A stretch of DNA of 16,208 nucleotides from Methylophilales bacterium UBA4017 (GCA_002384685.1 DGAZ01000039.1:1-16208); one strand, 5' to 3'; counted from the first letter of the stretch, positions 7,863 to 16,208 are shown. Translations and numbers: made by a program. Notes: generated by a model from the letters alone, not told the origin.

Positions 7863-9149
7863 ATGCGATTTATTAAAAATATACTAATTTTAGTGGTGCT
7901 GATTTCATCTGGCGCTGCTCTTGCTTTAGATTACAAAGACTATGAGCCGCTTGACAAGATTATAGCGATAGTGGAAAAAGATGTAATAACTGAAAAAGAA
8001 TTGGAGGAAGCATTATTGCGCATTAATGAAAGCCTTCAAGGTATTAATGCTCCCAACCAGCCCAATAAAGCGGAAATTAGAAAGACAGTTTTAGAACAAT
8101 TAATAGAAAAAAAAATAATAGGCCAGTATGCTGAGCAAAGTCAGATCATCATTGACTCAGAGCAGGTTGATAATGCGTTGAAAAATATTGCCGCTAATAA
8201 CAACATCACACTTACACAGCTTAAAGAGTCAGCTCAAAATAAAGGCGGCTTGGATGACTTGTATGAAGAAGTTCGGTTTCAATTAACACTTCGGACGATA
8301 AAAGAACGAGCAATTTATTCTCAGATAAATATTTCAGATTATGAGATTAAAAAATTTATTGAGCAAGAACGATTATTGCACCCAGATCAATATAGTATTT
8401 CTCATATATTGATTAAAAAAAATAATACCAATGAAGAGGAAATAAACCAAAGACTTGAAAAGGTTTTAGTGGAGCTGAAATCTAAATCATTTCCCGATGT
8501 TGCAAAGCAATTTTCTGACGGTCCATTTGCTGAAAAATCCGGGTTCATGGGATGGTTTGAGCTTAATAGTCTTCCTACTATTTTTATCGATCACGTTAAG
8601 GGAATGAAAGGTGGGGGGATGTCAGTGCCTTTTATGTCTGATAATGGCTATCATATTATTTTTCTAAATGAAATTAAAAATACTAGCGTAAAAGAAAAAA
8701 TTTTTTCCACTCAATTTAACATCAACCAAATTTTATTAAAAAAAAATCAAGTTACAGCAGAAAGTGACCTTGTATCTAAGCTCAAAATTATTAAAAATCA
8801 AATTGTAGATGGTCTTCCTTTTGGTGACGCAGCAGCCCAGTACTCGGAAGATGTATCTTCTGCAAAAGAAAGTGGTGCCCTTGGATGGGTAGATAGAAAT
8901 AATTTGCTACCAGAGTTTCAAGTGGAGCTTGATAATGCCTCAAACAACACAATTGTAGGTCCTTTTAAAACTTCGGCAGGCTGGCATTTAATTGAATTAA
9001 TTGGGAAGCGAGACAAAGACATAACCGAAGAATCACAGAGTCTAACAGCCCGGCTTCAACTTCTTAACTATAAAGCGGAAATAAGATATAAAGATTGGTT
9101 TCATGACTTAAAACAGCAGTCTAATATTGAAATATTAACCGATAACTAA
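7863..9149 (+). CDS. surA: SurA, periplasmic chaperone and peptidyl-prolyl isomerase
   Basis: A 428-residue chaperone that escorts unfolded outer-membrane proteins, LptD among them, to the BAM complex. A signal peptide ends near Ala21. The N-terminal chaperone domain starts at DKIIAIVEKDVIT (31-43) and runs to about 165. Two parvulin domains follow, at about 177-272 (ISHILIK to YHIIFLNEI) and 285-382 (INQILLKK to WHLIELIGK), then a C-terminal helix (390-420) that packs on the N-domain. The second parvulin domain keeps the classic GALGW and GWHLIEL motifs; the first has a looser GFMGW and a Gly-rich GMKGGGMS segment. Length and domain order match E. coli SurA. It lies 9 nt after lptD and overlaps pdxA by 1 nt. 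Confidence 0.95.
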   Translation: MRFIKNILILVVLISSGAALALDYKDYEPLDKIIAIVEKDVITEKELEEALLRINESLQGINAPNQPNKAEIRKTVLEQLIEKKIIGQYAEQSQIIIDSEQVDNALKNIAANNNITLTQLKESAQNKGGLDDLYEEVRFQLTLRTIKERAIYSQINISDYEIKKFIEQERLLHPDQYSISHILIKKNNTNEEEINQRLEKVLVELKSKSFPDVAKQFSDGPFAEKSGFMGWFELNSLPTIFIDHVKGMKGGGMSVPFMSDNGYHIIFLNEIKNTSVKEKIFSTQFNINQILLKKNQVTAESDLVSKLKIIKNQIVDGLPFGDAAAQYSEDVSSAKESGALGWVDRNNLLPEFQVELDNASNNTIVGPFKTSAGWHLIELIGKRDKDITEESQSLTARLQLLNYKAEIRYKDWFHDLKQQSNIEILTDN

Positions 9150-10123
9150 TGGGTAATAAGTTACCTAAAATTATCATTAATTGCGGCGACCCCTCAGGAA
9201 TTGGGCTTGATCTGTTGGTTTTTCTTGCAGAAAAACCTTTTAATGCCTGCATTACCATTCTAGCCAACAAAGAAGCGTTAATGAAAAGGGCGGAGCTTCA
9301 TGGTAAAAAAATATTATTTCAAAAAGATCCGTCTCTTCATAAAGGCGAGGGTTTCCTTTATGTAAAAAATGTAAATTATGAAAATATTGTTGCCCCGGGC
9401 ATACCAGACAAAAAGAACGCGCTAGCCCAGCTGCGAATGATAGATTATGCAGTTAATGAATGTATTGCAACGAACTATGATGCTCTGGTAACGCTCCCGA
9501 TATCAAAAAAAATCTTATCAGACAGTGCTAAGAAATTTACCGGCCATACTGAATATATTGCAAAGCTCTCAAATCTGAAACAGCAAGAAGTTATGATGTT
9601 GGCGCATGAAAATTTTCGGGTGGCTCTTGTTACAACACATATTCCCCTGTCAGACGTTCCAAAAATAATTACTAGGGAAAAATTAGAGCAAATTATTACC
9701 ACTTTAGATAGGGAGCTTAAAATTAAATTTAAGATCTTGGCTCCAAGAATTACTGTGACAGGTTTAAATCCGCATGCAGGGGAAAATGGAGAGTTTGGAA
9801 GTGAAGAGCAAGACGTAATAATGCCTGTAATAAAAAAAATGAATCGCAAGGGCTATAATCTATTCGGACCATTGCCTGCAGATACAGCTTTTACCCCCCA
9901 CATTATAAAAAAAACAGATTCATTCCTTGCAATGTTTCATGACCAAGGATTGGCACCATTCAAAGCTTTGTCTTTTGGCAAGGGGGTGAATATAACCCTA
10001 GGTTTACCATTTATTCGAACATCAGTGGATCATGGCACAGCATTTGATATTGTAGGATCGAAAAAAATTGATTCATCCAGCTTTTTTGAAGCAATCCATA
10101 TGGCTATTGAATTAAGTAAATGA
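9149..10123 (+). CDS. pdxA: PdxA, 4-hydroxythreonine-4-phosphate dehydrogenase
   Basis: A 324-residue NAD-dependent enzyme of the DXP-dependent pyridoxal phosphate pathway. It oxidises 4-phosphohydroxy-L-threonine to a product that decarboxylates to 3-amino-2-oxopropyl phosphate, the partner for PdxJ. The N-terminal GDPSGIG (13-19) and TGHTEYIA (131-138) motifs are present. The three divalent-metal histidines sit at His164 (VTTHIP), His209 (LNPHAGENG) and His264 (MFHDQG), each exactly two residues earlier than in the E. coli enzyme. The C-terminal RTSVDHGTAFDIVG signature is at 290-303. The start ATG shares one base with the surA stop (TAATG) and the stop overlaps the rsmA start (ATGA), so it is translated in a tightly coupled series. 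Confidence 0.95.
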   Translation: MGNKLPKIIINCGDPSGIGLDLLVFLAEKPFNACITILANKEALMKRAELHGKKILFQKDPSLHKGEGFLYVKNVNYENIVAPGIPDKKNALAQLRMIDYAVNECIATNYDALVTLPISKKILSDSAKKFTGHTEYIAKLSNLKQQEVMMLAHENFRVALVTTHIPLSDVPKIITREKLEQIITTLDRELKIKFKILAPRITVTGLNPHAGENGEFGSEEQDVIMPVIKKMNRKGYNLFGPLPADTAFTPHIIKKTDSFLAMFHDQGLAPFKALSFGKGVNITLGLPFIRTSVDHGTAFDIVGSKKIDSSSFFEAIHMAIELSK

Positions 10124-10899
10124 TCAAAGCTAAAAAAAAATTTGGGCAGAACTTTCTTACTGACACATCTGTTATAAAGCAAATAATTGATTATATTAAT
10201 CCCAAGGAAAACGATAGGGTATTAGAAATAGGTCCTGGGATGGGGGCATTAACCAAGCCTCTTTTGTCTAAAATAAAGCATATCAATGTCATTGAAATTG
10301 ATTCAGATATGGTGGCGCATCTCAAAAATACTATAGCAGATGATCAAATTACAATACTTGAAAATGATATTTTAATGGTAGAAAAGCAAGACTTGAGTAG
10401 TTACGACAGAATAATTGGCAACCTACCTTACTACATATCGACTGAAATTATGATTAAAATGATTGATCTAATTGATAATAAAAAAGACTTCCATTTTATG
10501 TTTCAAAAGGAAGTGGCTGAACGTATTTCTGCCGTTCCAGGGACCAAGAGTTACGGAAGATTAACCGTATTAATTCAATATTTTTTTACAACAGAAATTT
10601 TACTTCACATTCCTTCAAATGCATTCACACCTGCCCCAAAAATTCAATCATCCTTTATGCGCTTAATTCCTAAAAAAAACCAGGAGCTTAAGTACAAAAA
10701 TATAAATAATTTTAAAAAAATTATTAAAGCAGCCTTTCAACATAAAAGAAAAACAATAAAAAATAATTTTAAAGATATTCTTAATGAAAAAGACTTTAAT
10801 TTTCTAAAAATTAATCCTCAAGACCGAGCTGAAATGCTAAGCATAGATACTTTCGTAAACATTGAAAATTACATGTATGACAATAATATATCCCTATGA
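10120..10899 (+). CDS. rsmA: RsmA (KsgA), 16S rRNA dimethyladenosine transferase
   Basis: A 259-residue SAM-dependent methyltransferase that dimethylates two adjacent adenosines in helix 45 of 16S rRNA (A1518 and A1519, E. coli numbering), a late checkpoint in small-subunit assembly; loss gives kasugamycin resistance. The N-terminus KKKFGQNFLTD (5-15) is the family hallmark. Motif I EIGPGMGALT (36-45), the acidic Glu59 that binds the SAM ribose, and the catalytic NLPY (101-104) are intact. The C-terminal AFQHKRKTIKNN (205-216) matches the conserved Arg/Lys-rich helix. It overlaps pdxA by 4 nt. In E. coli apaG-apaH would follow; here adk does. Confidence 0.96.
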   Translation: MIKAKKKFGQNFLTDTSVIKQIIDYINPKENDRVLEIGPGMGALTKPLLSKIKHINVIEIDSDMVAHLKNTIADDQITILENDILMVEKQDLSSYDRIIGNLPYYISTEIMIKMIDLIDNKKDFHFMFQKEVAERISAVPGTKSYGRLTVLIQYFFTTEILLHIPSNAFTPAPKIQSSFMRLIPKKNQELKYKNINNFKKIIKAAFQHKRKTIKNNFKDILNEKDFNFLKINPQDRAEMLSIDTFVNIENYMYDNNISL

Positions 10900-10902
10900 A
10901 AC

Positions 10903-10911
10903 TGCTATAAT
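10903..10911 (+). promoter_or_regulatory. Extended -10 promoter for adk
   Basis: TGCTATAAT: a perfect TATAAT (10906-10911) with the TG extension one base upstream, in the 38-nt gap after rsmA. No clear -35 is seen at 16-18 nt, which extended -10 promoters can do without. Transcription would start near 10918, leaving a leader of about 20 nt with an AAAGG ribosome site (10923-10927) 10 nt before the adk ATG. Confidence 0.5.
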
Positions 10912-10937
10912 TTTACTATTTTAAAGGTACTTCAAAT

Positions 10938-11582
10938 ATGAATATTATTCTTCTAGGTGCGCCTGGTGCGGGTAAAGGCACGCAAGCAAATTTTTTAAAA
11001 TCTAAATTTAATATCCCTCAAATTTCAACAGGGGATATGCTTCGTTCCGCAGTTCATGCTAATAATGCCCTCGGAATAAAAGCAAAAAAATTTATGGATA
11101 GCGGAGAATTGGTTCCCGATTCACTGATCATCGATCTTGTAAAGCTAAGGGTAGCTCAAACAGACTGCAAGCATGGTTTTCTATTGGACGGCTTTCCAAG
11201 AACTATACCGCAAGCAGAGGCGATGAGCGCTTCCGGTGTGAACATCGACTTTGTCATCGAGATTGATGTTCCAGACAGCGTTATTATCGAGAGGCTTAGC
11301 GGACGAAGAATTCATCCAGAGTCAGGAAGAATTTATCATATCAAATATGATCCGCCCATTAAAGATGGTTTTGATAACGAAACAGGTGGCCCTTTAATCA
11401 TTAGAGATGATGATGTTGAGGAAACTATTATTAAGCGACTTAAAAATTATCATGACCAAACAGAGCCTTTAGTAAATTTTTATGCCAACTACCAAAAAAC
11501 TCCTAAACCCAAGTCCTTGAGAGTTGATGGAACAGATTCACCTGAATCTATTAATAAAAAACTTTCAACCCTCCTTAATTAG
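10938..11582 (+). CDS. adk: Adk, adenylate kinase
   Basis: A 214-residue long-form adenylate kinase converting ATP plus AMP to two ADP in the cytoplasm. The P-loop GAPGAGKGT is at 7-15, the AMP-site STGDMLR at 30-36 and DGFPRT at 84-89. The LID (about 122-159) has no zinc cysteines and instead carries His126, Ser129, Asp146 and Thr149, the same residues at the same numbers as the hydrogen-bonded LID of E. coli Adk, so this is the Gram-negative type. Length is identical to E. coli. It has a probable promoter of its own and a visible AAAGG site. leuS starts only 4 nt after its stop, so adk likely leads a second transcript unit adk-leuS-lptE-holA-proA. Confidence 0.97.
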   Translation: MNIILLGAPGAGKGTQANFLKSKFNIPQISTGDMLRSAVHANNALGIKAKKFMDSGELVPDSLIIDLVKLRVAQTDCKHGFLLDGFPRTIPQAEAMSASGVNIDFVIEIDVPDSVIIERLSGRRIHPESGRIYHIKYDPPIKDGFDNETGGPLIIRDDDVEETIIKRLKNYHDQTEPLVNFYANYQKTPKPKSLRVDGTDSPESINKKLSTLLN

Positions 11583-11586
11583 AGCT

Positions 11587-14019
11587 ATGTTGCCTGAATA
11601 CACTTTCAAAGAATTAGAAATAACTATCCAGAAAGAATGGGAAAAAGGAAAGATTTTTGAAGCTTCAGAAGATACTTCCAAAAAAAAATTCTATGCGCTT
11701 TGTATGTTTCCATACCCGAGCGGCAAGCTTCATATGGGACATGTACGTAATTATGCGATTGGTGATGTAATCTCAAGGTTTAAACGACTTAATGGTTTTA
11801 ATGTGATGCAGCCTATGGGATGGGATGCGTTTGGACTACCTGCCGAAAATGCTGCAATTAAAAACAATACGGCTCCGGATAAATGGACCTACGAAAATAT
11901 AGCTCAAATGAAAAACCAGCTAAAACAGTTAGGTCTTGCCATAGACTGGGGTAGGGAAATTGCCACGTGTGACAGCTCATATTACAAATGGGAACAATGG
12001 TTATTTATTCAGCTATATAAACAAGGTTTAATTTATAAAAAAACCTCTATGGTGAACTGGGATCCTGTTGATCAAACCGTACTTGCTAATGAACAAGTTA
12101 TTGATGGTCGAGGGTGGAGATCTGGCGAGCTAGTTGAGAGAAAAGAAATACCACAGTATTTTATGAAAATCACAGATTATGCTGAAGACCTCCTTGATGG
12201 GCTAGATGGATTAAATGAATGGCCTGAGCAGGTTAAAACCATGCAAAAAAATTGGATTGGCAAAAGCATTGGCTGTGAAGTTGATTTCACTTTAGCTGAC
12301 TCAGAAGGCATTATAAAAGTATACACAACAAGACCTGATACCCTTATGGGTGCAACCTACCTAGCTATTGCGCCCGAGCATAAAATTAGCATTGGTCTTG
12401 CTAACAATAATGAAGATATAAATAATTTTATAATTGAATGTAAGAAAATTGGGGTCGCAGAGGCTGACATAGCTACCGCAGAAAAAAAGGGAATTTTTTC
12501 TGGGATTTATGCAAAACACCCGCTTACGGGGAAAAATATTCCCATATGGATTGCCAATTATGTATTGATTAACTATGGTGAAGGTGCAGTAATGGCCGTC
12601 CCCTTCCATGATGCACGTGATTTTGAATTCGCAAAAAAATATAATCTTACAATGACTAAGGTTGTAGATAGTGAATTTAGCAATGAAGATGAGGTTTATT
12701 TGGGTGATGGGAAGCTTATTAATTCAGATGAGTTCAATGGTCTTCCGAGCCTTGAGGCAAAAAAGGTAATTACTGCCAAACTAGAAGCTTTAAGCCAGGG
12801 GCGAAAAAAAATACAATACAGATTAAGGGACTGGGGTGTTTCACGCCAAAGATTTTGGGGCTGCCCTATCCCAATGATTAAATGTAGTAAATGCGGTGAT
12901 GTTCCTGAGGCTGAGGAAAACCTTCCTATCAAACTTCCAGCAGGAATTTCTATTGATGCCTCAGGTTCGCCCTTAAAGAAACTACAGAGCTTCTTAAATT
13001 GCTTGTGTCCTCTATGCGGCTCATCTGCAACAAGAGAAACAGACACGCTTGACACCTTTTTTGAATCATCTTGGTATTTTGCAAGATACGCATCATTCGA
13101 TCAAGATAAAAAAATGCTTGATGAAAGAGTAAATTATTGGCTACCAGTTGATTATTACATTGGTGGAATTGAACATGCAATACTGCACTTATTGTATGCA
13201 AGGTTCTTTAACAGGCTCTTATATGACCTAAAGCTAACAAATACTAAGGAACCCTTTCATAAGCTATTGACGCAAGGCATGGTTCTTAAGGATGGGACAA
13301 AAATGTCTAAATCAAAGGGGAATACAGTAGATCCTCAGGACCTAATAGATAGGTATGGTGCCGATACTGCAAGACTATTTATCATGTTTGCTGCCCCAGC
13401 GGAGCAAAGCTTGGAATGGTCTGATGAAGGTATTGAAGGGTCACATAGGTTCCTAAAAAAACTATGGAAATTGGTGCATGAATTTCTGGAGCATACTGAA
13501 GTGCAGGAGCTGGAAAGTAACAACGAAGGTGCACAGCAGCTTCAATACAAATTGAATGCCACAATTGAAAAAGTTACCGATGATCTGGAAAGAAGAACAA
13601 GCTTTAATACCGCTATATCTTCTATCATGGAATTAATGAATATGCTTATAAAAGCCAATCAAATAAAAGCTATTGATCTTGTATTAAGAAAAGAAGTGCT
13701 TGATAAAATGCTAATACTTTTAAGCCCTTTTGTACCTCACATAACAAAATATTTATGGGAGAAGATAAACAAAAATAAGGTTTTCGAGGATCAGTTGTGG
13801 CCTTCGGTAGATAGAGCAGCCTTAATTAAAGATGAAACCACTTTAGTTATCCAGGTAAACGGAAAACTAAAGGCAAATATGATAATATCAGTAGCAATGC
13901 CAGAAGAAAGCATCAAAGAGGCTGTATTAAAGCTAGAAAGCGTAGCTAAGCTTGTGGATCAGAAAAAGATTAAAAAAATCATTTATGTAAAAAATAAGTT
14001 AGTTAATATTGTTATTTAA
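11587..14019 (+). CDS. leuS: LeuS, leucyl-tRNA synthetase lacking the leucine-specific insertion
   Basis: An 810-residue class Ia synthetase that charges tRNA-Leu. The HIGH motif reads HMGH (49-52) and KMSKS is at 572-576. The CP1 editing domain is intact: TTRPDT at 247-252 (same numbers as E. coli, including the key Thr252) and HDARD with Asp342, matching the editing Asp345. A zinc ribbon (CSKC and CPLC, DNA about 12885-13020), absent from E. coli LeuRS, is present. GMVL is followed almost directly by KMSKS; the leucine-specific domain of about 45 residues found there in E. coli is missing, which explains most of the short length. I chose ATG 11587 because LeuRS proteins begin with a Tyr-x-x-x-x-(I/L)-E pattern at once (MLPEYTFKELE); an open frame reaches back to 11524 inside adk but adds no family sequence. 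No good ribosome site is seen, so coupling to adk is likely. Confidence 0.95.
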   Translation: MLPEYTFKELEITIQKEWEKGKIFEASEDTSKKKFYALCMFPYPSGKLHMGHVRNYAIGDVISRFKRLNGFNVMQPMGWDAFGLPAENAAIKNNTAPDKWTYENIAQMKNQLKQLGLAIDWGREIATCDSSYYKWEQWLFIQLYKQGLIYKKTSMVNWDPVDQTVLANEQVIDGRGWRSGELVERKEIPQYFMKITDYAEDLLDGLDGLNEWPEQVKTMQKNWIGKSIGCEVDFTLADSEGIIKVYTTRPDTLMGATYLAIAPEHKISIGLANNNEDINNFIIECKKIGVAEADIATAEKKGIFSGIYAKHPLTGKNIPIWIANYVLINYGEGAVMAVPFHDARDFEFAKKYNLTMTKVVDSEFSNEDEVYLGDGKLINSDEFNGLPSLEAKKVITAKLEALSQGRKKIQYRLRDWGVSRQRFWGCPIPMIKCSKCGDVPEAEENLPIKLPAGISIDASGSPLKKLQSFLNCLCPLCGSSATRETDTLDTFFESSWYFARYASFDQDKKMLDERVNYWLPVDYYIGGIEHAILHLLYARFFNRLLYDLKLTNTKEPFHKLLTQGMVLKDGTKMSKSKGNTVDPQDLIDRYGADTARLFIMFAAPAEQSLEWSDEGIEGSHRFLKKLWKLVHEFLEHTEVQELESNNEGAQQLQYKLNATIEKVTDDLERRTSFNTAISSIMELMNMLIKANQIKAIDLVLRKEVLDKMLILLSPFVPHITKYLWEKINKNKVFEDQLWPSVDRAALIKDETTLVIQVNGKLKANMIISVAMPEESIKEAVLKLESVAKLVDQKKIKKIIYVKNKLVNIVI

Positions 14020-14031
14020 GGTTAAGTAAAT

Positions 14032-14514
14032 ATGACTTCATCAGCAAGAAATAATCTTTTAGTTTTATTAGCAACATTACTTCTAATTGCATGCGGATTT
14101 CAGTTGAGAGGCTCAATAGAGGCTAACTTTAATTCAATCACAATATCGGGCGGTTCCAATGACTTTGTTAAGCAATTAAATAAGAGGTTTAAGCAGGCTG
14201 GAGTTAAAATCGTACCTACGGGAGGAGAAGTAAAAGTAGAGATATTAAAAAATGAGTTGAAAAAAAATATTTTATCGCTTAATTCCTCAGGTTTGGTAAG
14301 TGAGTATGAGTTAATTTACACAGCCATCTATAGAGTGCAGAGTATAAAAGACGAAAAGTGGTCGGAACCCATTACCCTTGATCAAACTCGTCAATACACC
14401 TATGATGACAAGAATATTGTTGCAAAAGAGCTAGAGGAAAGTCGATTAGTCACGGGCATGAAAGATGAATTAATAAGATCAATGGCTGCACAAATATCAC
14501 TCCAAACAAACTAA
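14032..14514 (+). CDS. lptE: LptE, LPS-assembly lipoprotein
   Basis: A 160-residue outer-membrane lipoprotein that plugs the LptD barrel and helps it fold and pass LPS. The N-terminus has a basic and hydrophobic signal followed by the lipobox LIAC, with Cys21 as the lipidated residue. CGFQLRGS directly after it is the LptE hallmark (CGFxLRG). The rest fits the family's alpha/beta fold with a long polar strand region. It starts 12 nt after leuS, with AAGG 10 nt before its ATG, and ends 6 nt before holA. The leuS-lptE-holA series is conserved across beta- and gammaproteobacteria. Confidence 0.93.
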   Translation: MTSSARNNLLVLLATLLLIACGFQLRGSIEANFNSITISGGSNDFVKQLNKRFKQAGVKIVPTGGEVKVEILKNELKKNILSLNSSGLVSEYELIYTAIYRVQSIKDEKWSEPITLDQTRQYTYDDKNIVAKELEESRLVTGMKDELIRSMAAQISLQTN

Positions 14515-14520
14515 CGTAAA

Positions 14521-15540
14521 ATGAATGGCCTTGATTTTTCAATTGAGATTGTTAAAAACCTAACAAAGATCAAAAAAAACTGCATGATTGTTGTCGGTGA
14601 CGAGCCAGTCATTAAAAATCATACCGACAGAATTTTACAAAAATATCTAAAAGATAGTGATCTTGATCAAATCAATATCACAGTTGATAAATCTACAAAA
14701 ATAGAATCCTTACAGCCTTTTTTTATGGACGGGTCCCTCTTTAATAACCATACCTATTTTCGAATTAATGTTTTAAGCGGAAGAGTCCCAGATGAAGTTA
14801 AAAAATTTTTAACAGATATAATAAGGGTTAACGATAGTGACTTATTTAAGATTCACATCGACTCCACATTAAAAGACTTTTCAAAAACAGTCTGGTCAAA
14901 AGATTTATCTGATGTAAGTATTGTATTGGAAGCAAGTGAGCCTAAGTCCTCACAAATCAAAGAGGCGGTTATTGCTAGGTCAGCATTTTATCAAGTTACA
15001 CTTACCAACGACTCTATTGATCTGTTGATTAGCATGACTGAAGGAAACTTTCTTTTGCTTGAAAATGAATTGAAAAAACTTGAGCTAATATTTAATGGTG
15101 AAGAAATTAGCGTCGAGCAATTACTTTACCATCTGTCAAATGGATCAAGATATGACACCTTTGAGCTGTTAGATGCTTGTATGTCTGGTGATAAAAAAAG
15201 GGTTATTGATGCGCTAGCATGCCTTCATGAGGAGGGTACAGATGCCCTTTCAATAAACGGTTTATTTGCATGGATTTTTAAAGCTATCGCTAAATTCAAA
15301 CTACAAAATAAAATAGCTCCAAGCTTTCAAGACTTTAGTTCTATGCGAATATTCGGGTCAGCGCAAGCTAACGTAAAAAGATCATTACATGCAATGACTA
15401 AAAATCAAATTGAAGGGGTATTATCTAGAATTAAGAATATTGATTTAATCTGCAAGGGTATTAAAAACGGTGATCCGTGGCTCGAACTTAATAGATTATC
15501 TTTTGGTTTGGCACGTATCCACAATAAAGCAAAGGTGTAA
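14521..15540 (+). CDS. holA: HolA, DNA polymerase III delta subunit
   Basis: A 339-residue clamp-loader subunit, the 'wrench' that opens the beta sliding clamp. The N-terminal strand CMIVVGDEP (21-29) matches the family's degenerate AAA+ start, which has no working P-loop. The middle shows the collar-leading region LLISMTEGNFLLLENELKKL, and the C-terminus ends with the family motif IDLICKGIKNGDPWLELNRL (about 308-326). Length agrees with E. coli HolA (343). Sequence is weakly conserved overall, as usual for delta, so the call also leans on position between lptE and proA. No clear ribosome site is seen in the 6-nt gap. Confidence 0.9.
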   Translation: MNGLDFSIEIVKNLTKIKKNCMIVVGDEPVIKNHTDRILQKYLKDSDLDQINITVDKSTKIESLQPFFMDGSLFNNHTYFRINVLSGRVPDEVKKFLTDIIRVNDSDLFKIHIDSTLKDFSKTVWSKDLSDVSIVLEASEPKSSQIKEAVIARSAFYQVTLTNDSIDLLISMTEGNFLLLENELKKLELIFNGEEISVEQLLYHLSNGSRYDTFELLDACMSGDKKRVIDALACLHEEGTDALSINGLFAWIFKAIAKFKLQNKIAPSFQDFSSMRIFGSAQANVKRSLHAMTKNQIEGVLSRIKNIDLICKGIKNGDPWLELNRLSFGLARIHNKAKV

Positions 15541-15549
15541 AATAACTCT

Positions 15550-16208
15550 ATGGATATAAAAAAATACATGCAAGAGGTTGGCCTGCAATCAAAGGAATCA
15601 AGCTTTGAAATTGCAAAAGCTAGCAGCAGCAAAAAAAATCTTTTTTTAAATGACTTGGCTAATCGTATCTCTAGGAATGAAGAGGAGATTATAAAAGTAA
15701 ACCATTTAGACCTTGACGAGGCCAAAAGAAATAATCTTGATGAGGCTTTTGTAGATAGGTTGACTCTTAATAAGAAAAGTATTGCTTCAATGGCAACGGG
15801 CCTACTTCAAATCGCCTCTCTTAATGACTTGATTGGTGAAATCAGTAACGTCAAACAAATGCCATCTGGTATCCAGGTGGGAAAGATGCGTGTCCCTCTG
15901 GGCGTTATTGGAATGATCTATGAATCAAGACCAAATGTAACAATTGATGCTGCTGGTCTTGCCATAAAATCAGGAAATTCTATCATCCTAAGAGGTGGAT
16001 CAGAATCATTAGCATCTAACAACTATCTTGCAAGGCTGATAGAAGAATCCCTAATCGTTGCTGGGCTTCCAAAGCACTCTGTTCAGATAATTAAAACAAA
16101 AGATCGTGATGCCGTTACTGAGTTAATACAAATGAATAGTTATGTTGATGTAATAATTCCAAGGGGAGGTAAAAGTCTAGTAAAAAAAATTACCGAAGAA
16201 GCGAGAAT
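15550..16208 (+). CDS. proA: ProA, gamma-glutamyl phosphate reductase (N-terminal half, cut by window edge)
   Basis: The frame stays open from the ATG at 15550 to the window end, giving 219 codons of an enzyme usually about 415-420 long. ProA reduces gamma-glutamyl phosphate with NADPH to glutamate semialdehyde in proline synthesis. The family signature is clear: RVPLGVIGMIYESRPNVT (114-131), then DAAGLAIKSGN (133-143), LRGGSE (147-152) and a late VIIPRGGKSLV (201-211). The catalytic Cys lies beyond the right edge. It starts 9 nt after holA; this holA-proA order is, in my knowledge, a betaproteobacterial habit, whereas nadD follows holA in gammaproteobacteria. Confidence 0.95.
   Translation, partial: MDIKKYMQEVGLQSKESSFEIAKASSSKKNLFLNDLANRISRNEEEIIKVNHLDLDEAKRNNLDEAFVDRLTLNKKSIASMATGLLQIASLNDLIGEISNVKQMPSGIQVGKMRVPLGVIGMIYESRPNVTIDAAGLAIKSGNSIILRGGSESLASNNYLARLIEESLIVAGLPKHSVQIIKTKDRDAVTELIQMNSYVDVIIPRGGKSLVKKITEEAR

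Noticed and set aside
9475..9849. 124-codon open frame on the minus strand inside pdxA
   Set aside because: It lies wholly opposite a strongly conserved pdxA, shows no family motif, and has no ribosome site; chance antisense frame.
11569..11576. CCCTCCTT before leuS, resembling an anti-Shine-Dalgarno sequence or a minus-strand ribosome site
   Set aside because: It is ordinary adk coding sequence (Thr-Leu-Leu codons) and no minus-strand gene starts nearby.
11524..11586. N-terminal extension of leuS into adk (TTG 11524 or ATG 11527)
   Set aside because: The extra 20 or so residues come from adk codons read in another frame and do not resemble LeuRS, which starts well at ATG 11587.
12696..13055. 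119-codon open frame on the minus strand inside leuS, with others around it
   Set aside because: Antisense to the conserved KMSKS-side half of leuS; composition follows the leuS codons and nothing recognisable is encoded.
1..16208. Search for CRISPR arrays, insertion sequences, tRNA genes, phage or defence genes
   Set aside because: No direct-repeat array, terminal repeats, transposase, tRNA cloverleaf or defence-type protein is visible; all coding space is taken by recognisable housekeeping genes.

Overview
The window reads as chromosomal DNA of a compact, AT-rich Gram-negative proteobacterium. LPS export (LptD, LptE), an outer-membrane chaperone (SurA), ubiquinone hydroxylases and MurNAc salvage (AmgK, MurU) all point that way. 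Two gene orders, amgK next to lptD-surA-pdxA-rsmA and leuS-lptE-holA-proA, are ones I associate with Betaproteobacteria. Low G+C, overlapping reading frames and almost no spacer DNA suggest a streamlined lineage such as the Methylophilales OM43 group. That placement is inference; a streamlined gammaproteobacterium is not excluded.

Layout: a divergent promoter region of about 150 bp (5447-5600) splits the window. To the left, on the minus strand, runs amgK - murU - pepP - ubiH - a UbiF/UbiH-like paralogue - dsbC (cut by the window edge), mostly with overlapping start and stop codons. To the right, on the plus strand, runs lptD - surA - pdxA - rsmA, then adk behind a probable promoter of its own, then leuS - lptE - holA - proA (cut by the right edge). 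I see no tRNA, rRNA, mobile element, CRISPR array or integration site.

How the genes work together: lptD and lptE encode the two halves of the outer-membrane LPS translocon. SurA chaperones LptD, and DsbC is a periplasmic disulfide isomerase. AmgK and MurU turn recycled MurNAc into UDP-MurNAc. UbiH and its neighbour belong to the ubiquinone hydroxylase family. PdxA, RsmA, Adk, LeuS, HolA and ProA are housekeeping enzymes for vitamin B6, 16S rRNA methylation, adenylate balance, leucyl-tRNA, clamp loading and proline.

I found no wholly new system. The points most worth a second look are: four TTG start codons forced by the sequence in neighbouring genes; a ubiquinone hydroxylase paralogue whose N-terminal FAD-binding motifs are eroded; an LptD with only two cysteines; a leucyl-tRNA synthetase without the leucine-specific insertion before KMSKS; and adk placed at the seam between two conserved gene blocks.
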